A stretch of DNA of 64,000 nt. It comes from Gnetum montanum. Lineage: Eukaryota > Streptophyta > Gnetopsida > Gnetales > Gnetaceae. Positions 41,500 to 53,440 of the stretch are shown here, in pieces. Below the pieces are notes generated by a model. The model made no database searches, was not told the origin of the DNA, and saw nothing but the letters and a program-made list of their open reading frames with translations. A program made the position numbers and the translations under genes. The stretch covers positions 116,526 through 180,525 of the forward strand of contig MNCI01000003.1 in NCBI GenBank assembly GCA_015680685.1. The letters run 5' to 3'. How positions within the stretch are numbered: position 1 is the stretch's first letter; every line of letters starts with the position of its first letter.

Positions 41500-43400
41500 T
41501 GTCAAGCTATAGATTTATGGCTTGCATGGCATTGCATTGTCAAGGTTGCAGTGGTATCTCACCTTGTATAGCTAGTGTAGGTGGTAAATGAGTGGAGGTG
41601 TAAGGAACAAAGTGTTGCTATAGATAATAAGGAGTGTAACCAGAAGGAGATTTAGTTTGTGAAGTGGTAGGTCTATGATATTTAGAGATAGTAGTGATGA
41701 GAAGAAGTAGTATGTCTTGTAAAGCCACTAGGAGATACAAATTGCTAGACATAATATTTGTATGGGTCAGGTTGGTGATAAGGATACTGCTACCTTAGTA
41801 GTGGCATCCCTCACAACTATGGATTTTTCCATTAATGATAATAGTCTAAAGGTTGTGATGGCATTCCACTTGGATAGTATTATTTTTTGTGGAACTATTA
41901 CTAATAATTATCTTGTGGATAAGGCAATCTCCTAGGTGGTTACCTTCTATCAAGCTTTGGATTCAAGGCATAAACCCTAGATTCTTAAAAGTGTAACAGT
42001 ATTGGGCAACATCCCTTGGGATGTTTATATTAGTAGATGTCATGTACTTCATCTCCTATATCAAAATTTGCAACCTCGTCAACATATGTAACCTTACCTT
42101 TTTATTGATGGTAGTCCTTTATTGCATCTTTTCTTCTTATTTTGTCTTTGTTCCTATTTTTCCACTTTATTTTCTCCTCCATAATTTTTAGAGTAGTTTG
42201 GAACTTCTCATCCAAGGATTCCTACATGTTATCCACCTTAGCTAATATCTCTATGATAGATTTTTTAATTAGTAAAGTTTCTCTTTGTATAACCTCTTCT
42301 AGTGGTGCTTCCTCCTTAGGATCACAAAGATGTACCTCCCTTTTGCAAATGAAGGGATCTTTGTTATACTCCTCTACACTTTCTCTCTTTTTTAGTTCCT
42401 CTTTTTCTTTTGCCACTTCATCAATGAACCTTTGTATTTGATGGAGTTTCATTTTTGACAATATCCCTTTGGCATAAATCCCAAGGGTCTCTCTGGTTTT
42501 GTTCCTAAGTCCATCTATTACATGGTGAAGCTACTCTCTTTGAAAGTAACCATGGCTTAGACATCAATGTAAAAGAGAATAGTACCTTCCTAAGGCTACA
42601 TCAAGGAATTTATGATTGACTTATTTCCATCCTTGAATTTGTTTCCTCAAGTTGAACACCCTAGAGTACATTTGATATTTTTCGTTAAATAACTCTAACA
42701 TTGTACTCCATCTATGGATAGACTCTAGCTCCAAAGATTGGTACAAACTTTTAACTTTTTTAATGTATCATAAGGAATAGTTTAAGATTTTTCTAGTCAT
42801 TCTCAGTGTTTTATAAGGCATAGGCATAATGGAAGGCTTGCAAGTGATGTTGAGGATCAACATTGTAACCTTCTTCAACCTTAGAGATGCTGTTCATATT
42901 AAGCTATTTAATCCAACTATCCCTTTGATGCTTGATGGGAATATGCACTACCTCTAAGATGTTTATCATGCTTCTAGTAATAAGAAATGGTTCATCATAG
43001 TCATCATATTCATGATTTCCCTTATCATGGTCATGTCTTTTATGATGTGGCCTATTATGCCTTCTCTCTTGATGATATTCCTCTTCTTCTTATTGTTGTC
43101 TATGTTCCCTTCTTCCATCTCTACGATGAGATCTTCAATCATCTTCACCTTGGTCTTGATGATTTCTCCTTCAGTCTCAATCATGTTTCCCCTTATCAGA
43201 GCTTGATGATGAATAGGATGATAAGGATTGAGAGCTAGGAGAGTTATGTGGGCTTGCCCTCCTTCTTTGGTTCCTTGGTTGTTCTTTTGGTAAATGGCTA
43301 GGGAACCTTGGCCTTAAGGTTCCCTTGGTCCTAGGAATAATTCTCCCCTTGTCTTGGTTGCTTGCCAAGGTTGAATGTAACCATTGATGTGTTGAATTAT
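41500..43400 (-). pseudogene. Gag of A3, decayed
   Basis: The charged segment VAKEKEELKKRESVEEYN (42222-42461) matches A1, A2 and A4. Upstream lies the Retrotrans_gag-like region (42480-42880). A basic and serine-rich N-terminal stretch (43177-43368, ending SLSSYSSSSSDKGKHD) and a lysine/isoleucine-rich frame precede it. The zinc-knuckle region near 41990-42030 is degraded. Confidence 0.7.
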
Positions 43401-43574
43401 CCTCACCGAAGTGAGGAAGAACCTAGCACTGCAATTTCCCTAATGGAAGTCTAGTATTCTCCTTTTCTAACTGTGAGATTGAGACCTTCTTGCCCTTGGA
43501 GGCTTCATGATAGGCCTTCATGAATTTATCTTTCCTAATTTGGGCTTTTACTAGTTGATAGTCTTTAAAGAGAT

Positions 43575-44450
43575 GTTACTTCACTTAGTATTCCCTACGC
43601 CTGACCATACAAATCACAAGTGCAAACACCTGATCTGGTTGAATTCCATGGACCTCTTCTATCTAAGTGGCTTTTTCCCTAGATAGTCAAACATGAGGTT
43701 ATAAGTCATTGTCTCTCTAATCATTACTTATGTTAATTTTTTCTATATGGCTAAGTGTAATTGAGATGTAAGATATTTGTATTTATAATTTTATTATCTT
43801 TTTATCTTTAAAAGGACTAAGAGAAGAAGTAATTAAAATATTAAAATTTAACTAATTAATGGCTAAACTATTCTAAACATAGAGTATCAGTTCTCACTTT
43901 CCATACACATCCTCAACTTATACTAAGACCATTGGGTTAACAAGTGTTTACTATTTGGTGTACTAAGTATTCACTATTGGGATTACCAAAGGTTAGTATG
44001 TTATGCTCAAAGTGGTTATACTCACATTACTATGAAATAAAATCTTACATCCTTAAGTATAGAAAAGTAAACTGCATGTAAAGTAAAATGCTTATAAATA
44101 AATTGAATGCTAGTCTAAGTGCTACAATTAAGAGAAGAAATCTTGATTTTATTTGTATCATGCAATATTTTCTAGGTACATCTTACACTTAAATAAAACT
44201 CCATATAATTAATTCAATCCATGTTTCATGCACTCATAGAGAAATTTCACTAAGTCCTATGAAAAAAACTGCAAGAACCTCACTAGGAGAATGAACAAAG
44301 GTGTCATAAATGTGGTTGGTGCATGCATTTATATAGGCTTAGGAAGGATCAGTATTGATATATATGCACCAATGCATCTAAGGATGCATCAACAAGGTTG
44401 CATCAACAGGCATGTGTCAACGCAGTCAACTTATTTAGACTTTATCAATA
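43575..44450 (-). repeat. 5' LTR of A3
   Basis: Collinear with the other family-A LTRs: CCCTACGCCTGACCATAC at the inner end, CATACACATCCTCAACTTA in the middle and a minus-strand TATA box at about 44328-44340. The U3 carries repeats of ATGCATC in place of GATATC. The outer border at about 44450 is approximate and the pair is missing. Confidence 0.75.
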
Positions 44451-44710
44451 ATGAAGATTTAGATTTTGAGGCAATAATAAAGATGAAATGTTAAAGCCTT
44501 CTAAATTTTATACGAGTGGAAGATAAGAGGATTGGATTACAAAGGTCATAAAGTAATTACGCATGAAGGCCTAGCCAACTACCATGGCCAACCTTAAAGA
44601 GAGAACAAAAATGATATACTGATGTTTCTTTTATAATGTCAAGAGAATGATACACAATGGAATGGGCTAATATTATACTTCATGGAAATTGATGTGCTAA
44701 GTAAAATAAT
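44451..44710. other. Short intergenic stretch, nothing recognised
   Basis: No open frame, terminus or repeat partner is seen between the A3 LTR and the tRNA-like element. Confidence 0.5.
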
Positions 44711-44785
44711 GAGGTGGTAGCCTAGTGGTAATACTCTTAGTTTAGAAACTTCAAGTTATGGGTTTGATTTTGGTGGGCAACAATA
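44711..44785 (+). promoter_or_regulatory. tRNA-like RNA polymerase III promoter (SINE head or LINE leader)
   Basis: TAGCCTAGTGG at 44718-44728 fits an A box. GGTTTGATTTT at 44761-44771 fits a B box with two transitions. The 43-base spacing is that of a tRNA gene. No full tRNA fold is evident, so it is more likely a tRNA-derived SINE head than a working tRNA. It lies directly upstream of the tandem monomers and LINE. Confidence 0.5.
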
Positions 44786-44854
44786 AACTATAAAGTTCTA
44801 CTTTAACTATGTGTTTTAGGGGTAAATATTGTATAAAAAATGTTTTGTGTTTTC

Positions 44855-45140
44855 TAAGGCTGTGCAAAGGGTGAGAATTTAAGGCTTTGTAGTAAGTTTT
44901 GCAAAGGATGAAAATTTGAGGCATTGTAATAAGTTTTGCAAAGCGTGAAAATTTGAGGCTTTGTCATAGGTTTTCTAAGGCTGTGTAGAAAGTCTAAGGC
45001 TTTATAAAAGGTTTTCTAATACTTTACAAATGGTGAAAATTTGAGGCTTTGCAAAGGGTTTTTCGATGCTTCTTAAAGAATGAAAATATGAGGCTTTGGA
45101 AAGGGCTTTTTCAAGTTTTTTCTAAGGATTTGATGCTTTG
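44855..45140 (+). repeat. Degenerate tandem array before the LINE, about 38-48-bp units x7
   Basis: About seven copies share AGGCTTTG(C/T)AAAGG and GTGAAAATTTG-type cores, with variable length. The array ends just before the LINE ORF1-like frame. By position it could be a 5' UTR made of monomers. Confidence 0.7.
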
Positions 45141-45149
45141 CAAAGGATT

Positions 45150-46010
45150 AGATATTACACTAGTTAGTAAATCAAAACTGGAGGATATTGTCACTTAATT
45201 AAAAGTTTTATTTGAAAGACAAAAAGCTCTTGAAGATAGAAATCAAATGTTTATTCAAAATCAAGAAATGATCTCTAAATGGATGTAGGAATAAAAAGAA
45301 ACATAGGAGAAGCAAAAGATTCTAATGAAAGAACAAACAGTAGTGATGAATCAACATAATAAAGACTTTGAAAATCTCATTTATACCATGAACATTATAG
45401 TTACAAAGCAAGAGGCGATGTATGATCAACTAGAAGTTATGTTAAAATAAAAATAAATGATAGTAGAATAAATTATAAAGCAATAAATAATGAGTATAAC
45501 TTTACATTTTGAATCAAATTAAAAAACTATATGTGATGTCATTGCAAAGAAAGAAATAATTATTGAAGCAATTGAACATGTTAAAGCTTTATTTGGTTTA
45601 GTGAAGAAATACGAAGAAAAAAGAAGAGCTGAAAATCTCTGATTTGCTGGTATTCCGAAAAGTCCAAACAAAAAAATATAATTTAAAAAAAAGGTTGTTC
45701 ATGATATCAAAAGAAAAAAAATGTACCTTGACATCTTTTTTAAGACAATATTTGATGCTTATCCTATATAATTCAAAGGTGATAAATCATGTCATATGAT
45801 TGTGAAATTAGTGATTCAACTACTTTAGGAAAAGTTCGATACAATTGTAGAAATTTGAAAGCAAGAAAATTTAGATAAATGAAGATATCATGAAAGAAGA
45901 ACTAGTAATTAAAAAAAAGAATGAGAAAATATAAAAGTAGCACAAGCAAAGAATCAAGCATCTTTTCTAAACGCAAAGTATATTTTAGTAATTAAACATA
46001 GAATATTTTC
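45150..46010 (+). pseudogene. LINE ORF1-like coiled-coil region, decayed
   Basis: The frame reads a glutamine- and lysine-rich helical stretch (for example KEQTVVMNQHNKDFENLIY and VTKQEAMYDQLEVMLK), broken by stops, then a basic segment. It has the position and character of a LINE ORF1 nucleic-acid-binding protein, but no domain is recognised. AT content is extreme. Confidence 0.45.
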
Positions 46011-46019
46011 AAGTAATGC

Positions 46020-48990
46020 CTAAACACTTTACACTATGGATTTTTGAATATAGATGATGGCATTACCACTACAATGACTATACTATATAATATTGGTTTT
46101 TTAAATAAGTTTGATATTTTTGGAGAAGTTAAAACTTGGGAATAAGAATATTCTAAAAATTTTGATTTACTTACTTTTATTATCAAGGAAGACCATTAGG
46201 AGGATTATATTGTATTTTCGAAAAAGAACTTCAAAAGGTATTTAAGGTGGAAAAGATTGATAAGTATAAATAATATATTGGCTGAATATTATTGAGAGAA
46301 AATGCCTTGTATTCCTTACTTTTTGTTACATTGATCCATGATATGCGACATATTATGCAAAAGCTAGGTTTATCAAAAAACAATACCCTTTTAAATATTT
46401 AGGAAGAGATATAACATAATTTAATTTAAAAGGTAACATTTATATATGTGGTGACTTCAATGTAAGGATTGGTTCTAAGCAAATTTATATTCTATAGTGG
46501 CAAAATAATCAAAGATTGCTATATATGCAAGATTATGATTAAAGTAGAACTAGATAGGAAATAACACTAGAGGATACTAAAACAAATGAAACAAGCAAGC
46601 ACATGTCAGAATACAAACAAGTCCTTGATCTTATTAGTTTAAATGAGACTCAAAAATTTTGATCAAGATCAAGATTTACTTTTGAAAAAGAAGGAATATT
46701 TTCATGTATTGATTTACTACTAACCACTTCTCAAAATGCACCAAGAATCATTAAATTTCAAGTTGGTGGTAAATTAGTAGGATCTCCACACAATTCTCCA
46801 TTAAAGAAAGGCATTCTAACTATTAGAAATACCAAAAAAATAAGACATATTACAATTGTAAACATAAATTATTTCTAGCAAGAGCTACAAATTTTGAAAA
46901 TAAAAAAAATATGAAGTTTGGTTAGAAAACATCCTACTATAGGTTGCAAAAAATACTACTATGCAATAGAAATTTATGGGTAAGAAAAATGGGTTTGATG
47001 AAGAATGTCTATAAGAAAGGTTAGCCATAAAAAATTTATGTAATAAAAATGTTTTGAATAAGGACTACATGAAATTGTTGAGAAAAAAGAAAAATTCTAA
47101 AAGAGCACTAAACCAATATGGTGCAAATCATGAAGTAAGATCTATGAAATTTTTAAAAATAAAATTTCTCCAAGCAATGATATTATATTCCATTTGCACA
47201 ATTAAAAAGGTTCTATAAAAAAAATGTTTCATCATGAGATAAATACCATAACTAGTTGCATGCACAAATAATTTATAGCTTATGTATGATGAAGTAGTAG
47301 AGGAAATTAAGAAATTAGCTTTTGGAACAGCTATAGAAGGATTGTATATTGAATTATTAAAATGTGATGGAGACTTGACCTAAAGAGAGACTTGGAAAAT
47401 GCTTAATGAAGACTTCAAAATGGCTTGATTAGAAAGTGGATGGTTAGTAGAGTTGTTATGCTTTTTTAAAAAGAAGAGAAATCATCTTTAAATAATTATA
47501 GATCATTCCTGATTAATAACTTGTTTGCAAAATTGTTAAGTACCATTTTGAAGAAAAAATTGGGATCTTGGGCAAAAGGGAATAATTCATGTGTTGTTTC
47601 ACAAATAAGATTTGGAAAAAAAAATTCTACAAGAGATCATCTGCTTACCTTTAGATATTGCATTGATCAAGAAAAGAGAAAATAAGATAAAATATTTATT
47701 TACTTTATGGATTTTACTAAAGCTTTTGACTCTGTTGTTAGAGAACAATTATGAAGCAAACTTCACACACTTAAAGTTGATTCTAGTTTACTTAATGTCA
47801 TCCAAAATTTATATAGAGAAATAATTTTTAAATTAAAAAATAAAGAAACTATCCAATCTTGTTATTTTTACAATAATATAGGAGAAAAGTAAGGTCATCC
47901 TCTTTCATCAACTTTGTTTAACATTTTTAACAATGAACTAAAAGAGTGGATTAAAGAGGTACCTAAAATCATGCTCGTAAAGTGGATCAATCATGGATGC
48001 GATTTTTAATCTTTGTAGATGATGTAGCACTAATAACAATTTTAGAAACAAATTTAAAAGTAATGTTGTATCAACTACAAAAATTTTGTAAATATACAAA
48101 AATGAAGGTGCATGTTGAAAAACTAGAAGTGCTAATTTGTGGAACTAATAAGAGAGATTATACTTTATAGCTAAATAATAAAAAACTTGAGATTGTGGAT
48201 ACCTACATATATTTAGGAGTAGACTGCTCTCAAAATTATATGTGAAAAGATTGTATATCACAACGAGTTGCAAATGGATTAAGCGTTTTCTATACAATGA
48301 AGAACAAATGTAGCAATCACAATATTTGAACTTGGACAATTTAAAAATATCTTTTTCAAACAATTGTACAAACTACAATGTTGTATGGATGTATGATGTG
48401 GGGCCTAAGTCTTGATTAAGAACCATGTAAAAAAATTGAAAAACTTCAAAAATAGTTCTTGTTGGATGAATTCAAGGTGAAAACGCAAGCCCCATGTTTA
48501 ATACTTTTTTTAGAAGCTAATTTGTTGTCATTGGAAGTTAAAACAATGTTTCAAATCTCAATAAAAATAGCAATAAGATTTTAAGAGATATCATCCAAAA
48601 ATCTCAATAACAAAGAAAGTTTCATGAAGGACAATTATGGCTACATAAGCAAAGTAAGAATAGGATCACACCATTTTCAATTGAAACTGGAAGATAGAAC
48701 AATGAACAGCATGAAGATAGAATATGGCGATTATGTTTATTATGAGTGGTAGAAGATAAGAAACATGTAGTATTAGAAAGCTACGAAATAGATTTCTTCA
48801 GAAGAAAATGGAAAATTTCTAGTTAGTCTTTGTATGAGCTAATCAAGTTACTAATGTTCATTCTAGGATATTATATAGAAGATGTATTCAAGTTACATAA
48901 ATACTGGACACATCTATTGTTCTTAGGATTTATTACTGGTGATGTATTTTATACGAATTCTTTTGTTTTATAAATCTTTTAGGTCTACAT
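46020..48990 (+). pseudogene. LINE ORF2: endonuclease and reverse transcriptase, decayed
   Basis: An APE-type endonuclease motif YICGDFNVRIGS is seen, with GDFN at 46450-46461, followed by LDLISLNE and FTFEKEGIFSCIDLLL. RT motifs: TRDHLLTFRYCIDQEKRK near 47635, MDFTKAFDSVVREQL (KAFD at 47719-47730), GHPLSSTLFNIFNNEL near 47895 and FVDDVALI (FVDD at 48012-48023). YIYLGVDCS follows near 48210 and TTMLYGCMMWG near 48380. Shifts and stops are many. It would copy its own RNA at a nicked target. The clade is not assigned. The 3' end is near 48990, AT-rich without a clear poly(A). Confidence 0.85.
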
Positions 48991-49044
48991 AGACATAATA
49001 AAATATTAGTATCAATATCATAAATATAATTATCACATTAGAAC

Positions 49045-49170
49045 TATCATGTGGAGTGATGAAAAGGTGCTTTTTTCTCAAGTGAGAAGACATGGATTTG
49101 ATCATCGGCAACCATGCATGGTAGGATGAACATTAAGGCTCTAGGTAATGATCCTTTTATAATCCTTAAA
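49045..49170 (+). repeat. Second tRNA-like sequence, SINE candidate
   Basis: GTGGAGTGATGAAAAGGTGC could be a decayed A box. TTCTC...GAGAA forms an anticodon-arm-like hairpin at about 49074-49090. GGATTTGATCATC at 49094-49106 resembles a B box. No tail or duplication is defined. Confidence 0.35.
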
Positions 49171-49856
49171 TATAATTATTACTTTATAAAATAAAATAAT
49201 ATAAAAAATTTGAGGATGTTATGTTAATTCATTTTATATAATTGTAGATTATATTTATATTTTAACCTTTTATAATTAAAATTTTAAAATATAACATATA
49301 TAAATATATAGTTTTAAGCTTTCTGAATATTTGCATATTTTGTAAATCCTTCACAAATTATTCATGAATACTGAATTGATTAAATTGTTAATAGATAAGG
49401 CAAATTTGAATTAAAAACAAAGCTAGATCATAATTAAATATGTAAATTTTGTGAATGCTCTAATTTAATCTTTATTGATTGAGCATAACGACCATTTAAA
49501 CTTCTTAGTTCTTCATAGCTCAAGCACAAGTTAAGCGTAAAATATACACAAAGCATTTGTCATGGTTGCAACCTTGCCATATCACTGGCTAACTAGGAAA
49601 TATATGTTCAAATGAATGATTTTTTAATTTATTTCAATGATTTTACATTTAAATTTTTCATGACAAGTTAGAAAAAATTTTAAACCATCAAATTAACATG
49701 AAAATAAATATGGAAACACAATTTATAAACATATATATTCGAAAACTATATATATTTATTATGTATGGGTTGATTTTATTGTACATTTAAATGTGTTTTA
49801 AATAGATATCAAGGGTATGTCGTACCATTTTTAAGTATTTATTTACTTGATAATGA
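49171..49856. other. AT-rich flank, nothing recognised
   Basis: Very AT-rich sequence with no coding frame or repeat partner in the window, left of copia element C2. Confidence 0.55.
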
Positions 49857-50483
49857 TGTAAGAAAATAATTGTGTAGAAAACCAGATGGCACAAGTAATC
49901 AAAGTACAGAATGCAAAAGAAAATGGCACAAGAAATTCACATGCATAAATAACTAGAAATGCACAATTCTTAAGCAAATGGAATTGATCTCTAACCATTG
50001 ATGACTCAAATTAAATTTGGTGTTTTGATTCTTCTTTCACATGAGCACTATGCAACGATGGTGTATGTAATCTTCAAGCATCTATGAAAGGGATTGGAAC
50101 TACAATCCTGCTATGATTTGTGGTGCCTTTTTACTCCCATCAAGAACAAATTTATAGGCCACAGAATCGGTTACCATAAGAGACTCAATGCCAATGCGTA
50201 AAAAATGCATTACTAGATATGGAGACCACCTTGATGCGTTAACCAACTCATAAAAATGTGTTCGTGGGTATGGTGGCCACTTTCATGCATTAACTAACCC
50301 ATAAAAACACGTTAGTGGGCATGCCGGCCACTTTCATGCATTAACTAACCCATAAAATGTGTTAGTGGGCATGGTGGCCAGTTTCATGCATTAACTAATC
50401 CATAAAACACATTCGTGGGCATGATGGCCACTTTTATGCATTAACTAATGCATAAAGTACATTAGTGGGTAACGCATGCTACA
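49857..50483 (-). repeat. 3' LTR of C2 (627 bp)
   Basis: On the plus strand it runs from TGTAAGAAAATAATTGTG to CGCATGCTACA and pairs with 62112-62766. It carries four to five 58-60-bp tandem units at 50215-50475. Confidence 0.92.
50215..50475. repeat. Tandem repeat in the C2 LTR, about 58-60-bp unit
   Basis: Units of the form CATTAACTAACCCATAAAA, then TTAGTGGGCATG and TGGCCACTTTCATG, repeat four to five times with small changes. The partner array is at 62462-62766. Confidence 0.9.
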
Positions 50484-50497
50484 ATTTCCCACTTGGT
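50484..50497 (-). other. Polypurine tract of C2
   Basis: The minus strand reads CCAAGTGGGAAAT directly before the LTR start TGTAGCATGCG, the usual copia form AAGTGGGAGAT with one change. Confidence 0.85.
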
Positions 50498-50770
50498 CTC
50501 CATATTTAATCAAGTTCAAAGTTCAAGAAATAAATGCATAAATCATGGGGATGGTTCTTCTTAATGAGTATTATCATCCATGTATTACAATGCATCATCT
50601 TTCAAATGTAATTCCTTATATGATAACTTAACTTTATGAATAAACCCAATGTTCATTCTAGGTCTTGCCATATGTGTATTTTCTCTAATAACTATATGCG
50701 CGAACCATACGAGAAAATAGCACAACTAAATAACAGTTTCATTAGGATTGTAAGTTGTACATACAACAAA

Positions 50771-51290
50771 TTACATTATGGAATCAAGTCCTATCTGAAC
50801 TAAATGGTCCTTAAATGACTTTGGTTTTATTCCTTTTGTCAATGGATTAGCTATCATTAATTTAGTGCTTGTATGTGCAATGACCACTTTGTTTTCCTTA
50901 ATGCATTCCCTTATGGCTAAGTACTTGATGTCGATGTGTTTACTTCGATTGCCACTCTTATTATTCTCAGCCATAAAGATAGCAACTGAATTGTCACAAA
51001 ACATTCTTAATGGCCTAGATATAGAATCCAAAATTCTAAGCCCTGATATGAAATTCTTTAGCCATAAACCATGTGAAGTAGCCTCAAAACAAGAAATGAA
51101 CTTTACCTCCATGGTGGAAGTTGCAACCAAAGTTTGCTTTCCAATCTTCCAAGATATAGCTCCACCAACTAGCATAAAAACATAACTAGATGTTGATTTC
51201 CATGAATCAACACATCTAACAAAGTATGAGTCAGAATAGCCAGTCACTTCCAAGGAGTTAGTTCGTTTATACATAAGCATGTAGTATTTT
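50771..51290 (-). pseudogene. RNase H of copia C2
   Basis: The frame keeps the copia RNase H order: VTGYSDSYF, STSSYVFMLVGGAISWKIGKQ, STMEVKFISCFEA, CDNSVAIFMAENN, SKHIDIKYLAIRE and IANPLTKG. It is uninterrupted for 169 residues, but in STMEVKF a Val replaces the usual Ala. It would degrade the RNA strand of the hybrid. The copia polyprotein ends soon after. Confidence 0.9.
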
Positions 51291-52011
51291 GTACCTTAAA
51301 GGTACCTCATCACTTTCTTTGCAACACTCCAATGCTCAGTACTTGGATTACTCTGATATCTACCCAACATTCTCACAGCAAATGCAATGTCAGGTCTTGT
51401 GTAGACCTGAGCATACAAAAGGCTTCCAACAACTAAAGCATGCAGAATGTTGCTCATCTAACTTTTCTCTAAGTCATTTCTAGGGCACTGGTTCAAATTG
51501 AACCTATCACCCTTCATAATGGGTGATATACTTAGTGAGCAATCTTTCATCCGAAACCTCTCCAAAACTTTATTCATATGGGTTTCCTGTGATAGTCCCA
51601 AAATACATCTAGATCTGTCTATATGAATCTATATGTCAATGACATAAGATGCCTCACCCATATCCTTCATGTCAAAATTCCTAGAGAGAAAATGTTTCAC
51701 CTCGTATAGAAATCCACTATTATTGGTTGCAAGAAGGATATCATCCACATATAGAACAAGGAAACAAATTGTGCTCCCACTGACCTTTTGGTATATACAT
51801 TGATTCATGATGTTTTCTTCAAAACCAAATGAAGTGATTATATCATGGAATTTTAAGTACCATTGATGGGAGGCCTGTTTCAATCCATATGTGGATTTCT
51901 TGAGCTTGCATACCAATTGCTCATCATCACTAGAGAAAACTCCTTCAAGTTGTTTCATATAAACCTCTTCCTCTAGATCACCATTAAGGAATTTTGGTTT
52001 CACATCCATTT
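51291..52011 (-). pseudogene. Reverse transcriptase of C2, C-terminal part
   Basis: The frame from the insertion point gives EEVYMKQLEGVF, KLKKSTYGLKQASHQWY and FLVLYVDDILLATNN, with YVDDI at 51737-51751 and both active-site Asp residues intact. The chain ends in a stop near 51629. The 51291-51628 part continues RT sequence in decayed form. The copy is separated from its N-terminal part by 6.25 kb of A4. CATTT at 52007-52011 is one copy of the target duplication. Confidence 0.92.
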
Positions 52012-52806
52012 TGATGAGTCGTGAGGTACCCCTACACTCAACCATACGAATATGAGCGTTCACGCATGATCCAGTCGAACTCCATAGACGAACTAGTTGT
52101 GATATCTAAATAGTTACTCGTTGATCGCAATTCATTATCTTCTCACTTTGACTAGTATTTGCTTTGTCACGTATGGTTTAGTCTAGAGTGAAGTGNNNNN
52201 NNNNNNNNNNNNNNNNNNNNNNNNNNNNNNNNNNNNNNNNNNNNNNNNNNNNNNNNNNNNNNNNNNNTATGCTACTGGGATACCAAGTAGTCACACCTAA
52301 ATGCTCGTGATTAAGTCGTACTTATTCTGCATTTAATAATAGGGGTAGGAGAGGAAGGTAAAGAGATATTAAGTAAGAAAGTAATAAATAATAGTTAAAC
52401 TAAGTGAATGCTACAATGATGAAGTAATCTCGATCTTTATTACTAGTCATGTGCATGTCCAAGTACATCACACTTGAATAAAGGTTCCATACAATTACAA
52501 TCATCACACTATAGGCATGCATTGGGGAAAGGGTTGAGAGGAATTGAAATTGACAAAAAGATCCTACTCTAACACTAATTTTTTTCCTATTACTTTCCCA
52601 TGTGCCCCATTGTGTATTTATAGACCCACACGAGAACCACGATATGACATATCCGATATTGTAGTGAGACTATGATATCGTGTACCCAATATCGAGGGTC
52701 TGGTATCGAGGGTTCAATATCAGGACTCATCTGATAACAGGGGTCCGATATTAGCACCTAGTTAACAAGGGTCTAATATCAGCATGTGACAAACCACAAT
52801 TCATCA
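52012..52806 (-). repeat. 3' LTR of A4, with a gap
   Basis: On the plus strand it runs from TGATGAGTCG to ACAATTCATCA and pairs with 57315-58263. N fill 52196-52267. GATATC-type motifs lie at 52660-52780. Confidence 0.9.
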
Positions 52807-52821
52807 TACCCCCACAACTAA
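52807..52821 (-). other. Polypurine tract of A4
   Basis: The minus strand reads TTAGTTGTGGGGGTA before the 3' LTR, identical to the A0 tract. Confidence 0.85.
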
Positions 52822-52988
52822 ATAACAACTCATCCTCGAGTCAAAGAAAGTGAGGAACAAGCTCAATTGATTACACAATGGATAGCTATGGGATTATTGA
52901 CTAACTAGAAATTTACTCATGCTGTAGTGGAAAATTGAATACAGCACAAGTGGGACACAGACACAAAAATTATAAAATTTATTGGAAC

Positions 52989-53440
52989 TCATGTGGTTCT
53001 TGGTGGCGGTGCCTCCTCCATGGGTGCCTTTCTTTTCTCCTGCGCTTCAAGCTTCTAAGATTGATACTGTTGAAGAAACGCCTGACATTTCTTCTCTTCT
53101 ATCTAAGGATTATGAGTCATCCATGCTGATGCTCCAATGTTTGATGGAGTCGACACTTCCCATGGACACAGCAGCTACGGGAACACTTGATTAGACTTGA
53201 CATGCCATGCCACAAATAGCCGTTGTTCCTCTTCATAGGCTCGAGCCTTGACCTCTCCACCTTTTGCTTGGCTAGATTGTGCGGTAACAGGAGTTCCCTA
53301 ATGGATGCTAAATGATTGTACCTCCTACTCTACATGTTTTGCATGAGGTCCTTGGCCTCTGCCTCCCCTTGGGCGTTCAGTTGCACCTTGAGAAGTGCCT
53401 CCTTATTATCCTCTTTTAGGGGCTGTCTATAATCACACAA
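52989..53440 (-). pseudogene. Third-ORF tail of A4 (coiled coil plus CPW motif)
   Basis: The upper part (about 53200-53440) reads KVQLNAQGEAEAKDLMQNM, a coiled-coil-like piece aligning with the A1 third ORF near 8380. After a shift, CPWEV lies at 53154-53168, followed by IGASAW and a glutamate/lysine-rich stretch. The end is PPPRTT with a TGA at 52989-52991. A0 has the same ending. The globular N-terminal domain seen in A1 is absent here. Confidence 0.65.

Larger units (their letters stand above)
37840..44450 (-). mobile_element. Gypsy retrotransposon A3, 3'-truncated
   Basis: The minus strand holds a 5' LTR (about 43575-44450), gag, protease, RT, RNase H and integrase in order, all diverged and stop-ridden. 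The sequence stops inside the integrase C-terminal region at about 37840, where it meets the plus-strand ORF remnant. No spacer, third ORF or 3' LTR is present. It is the most decayed family-A copy here. Confidence 0.85.
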
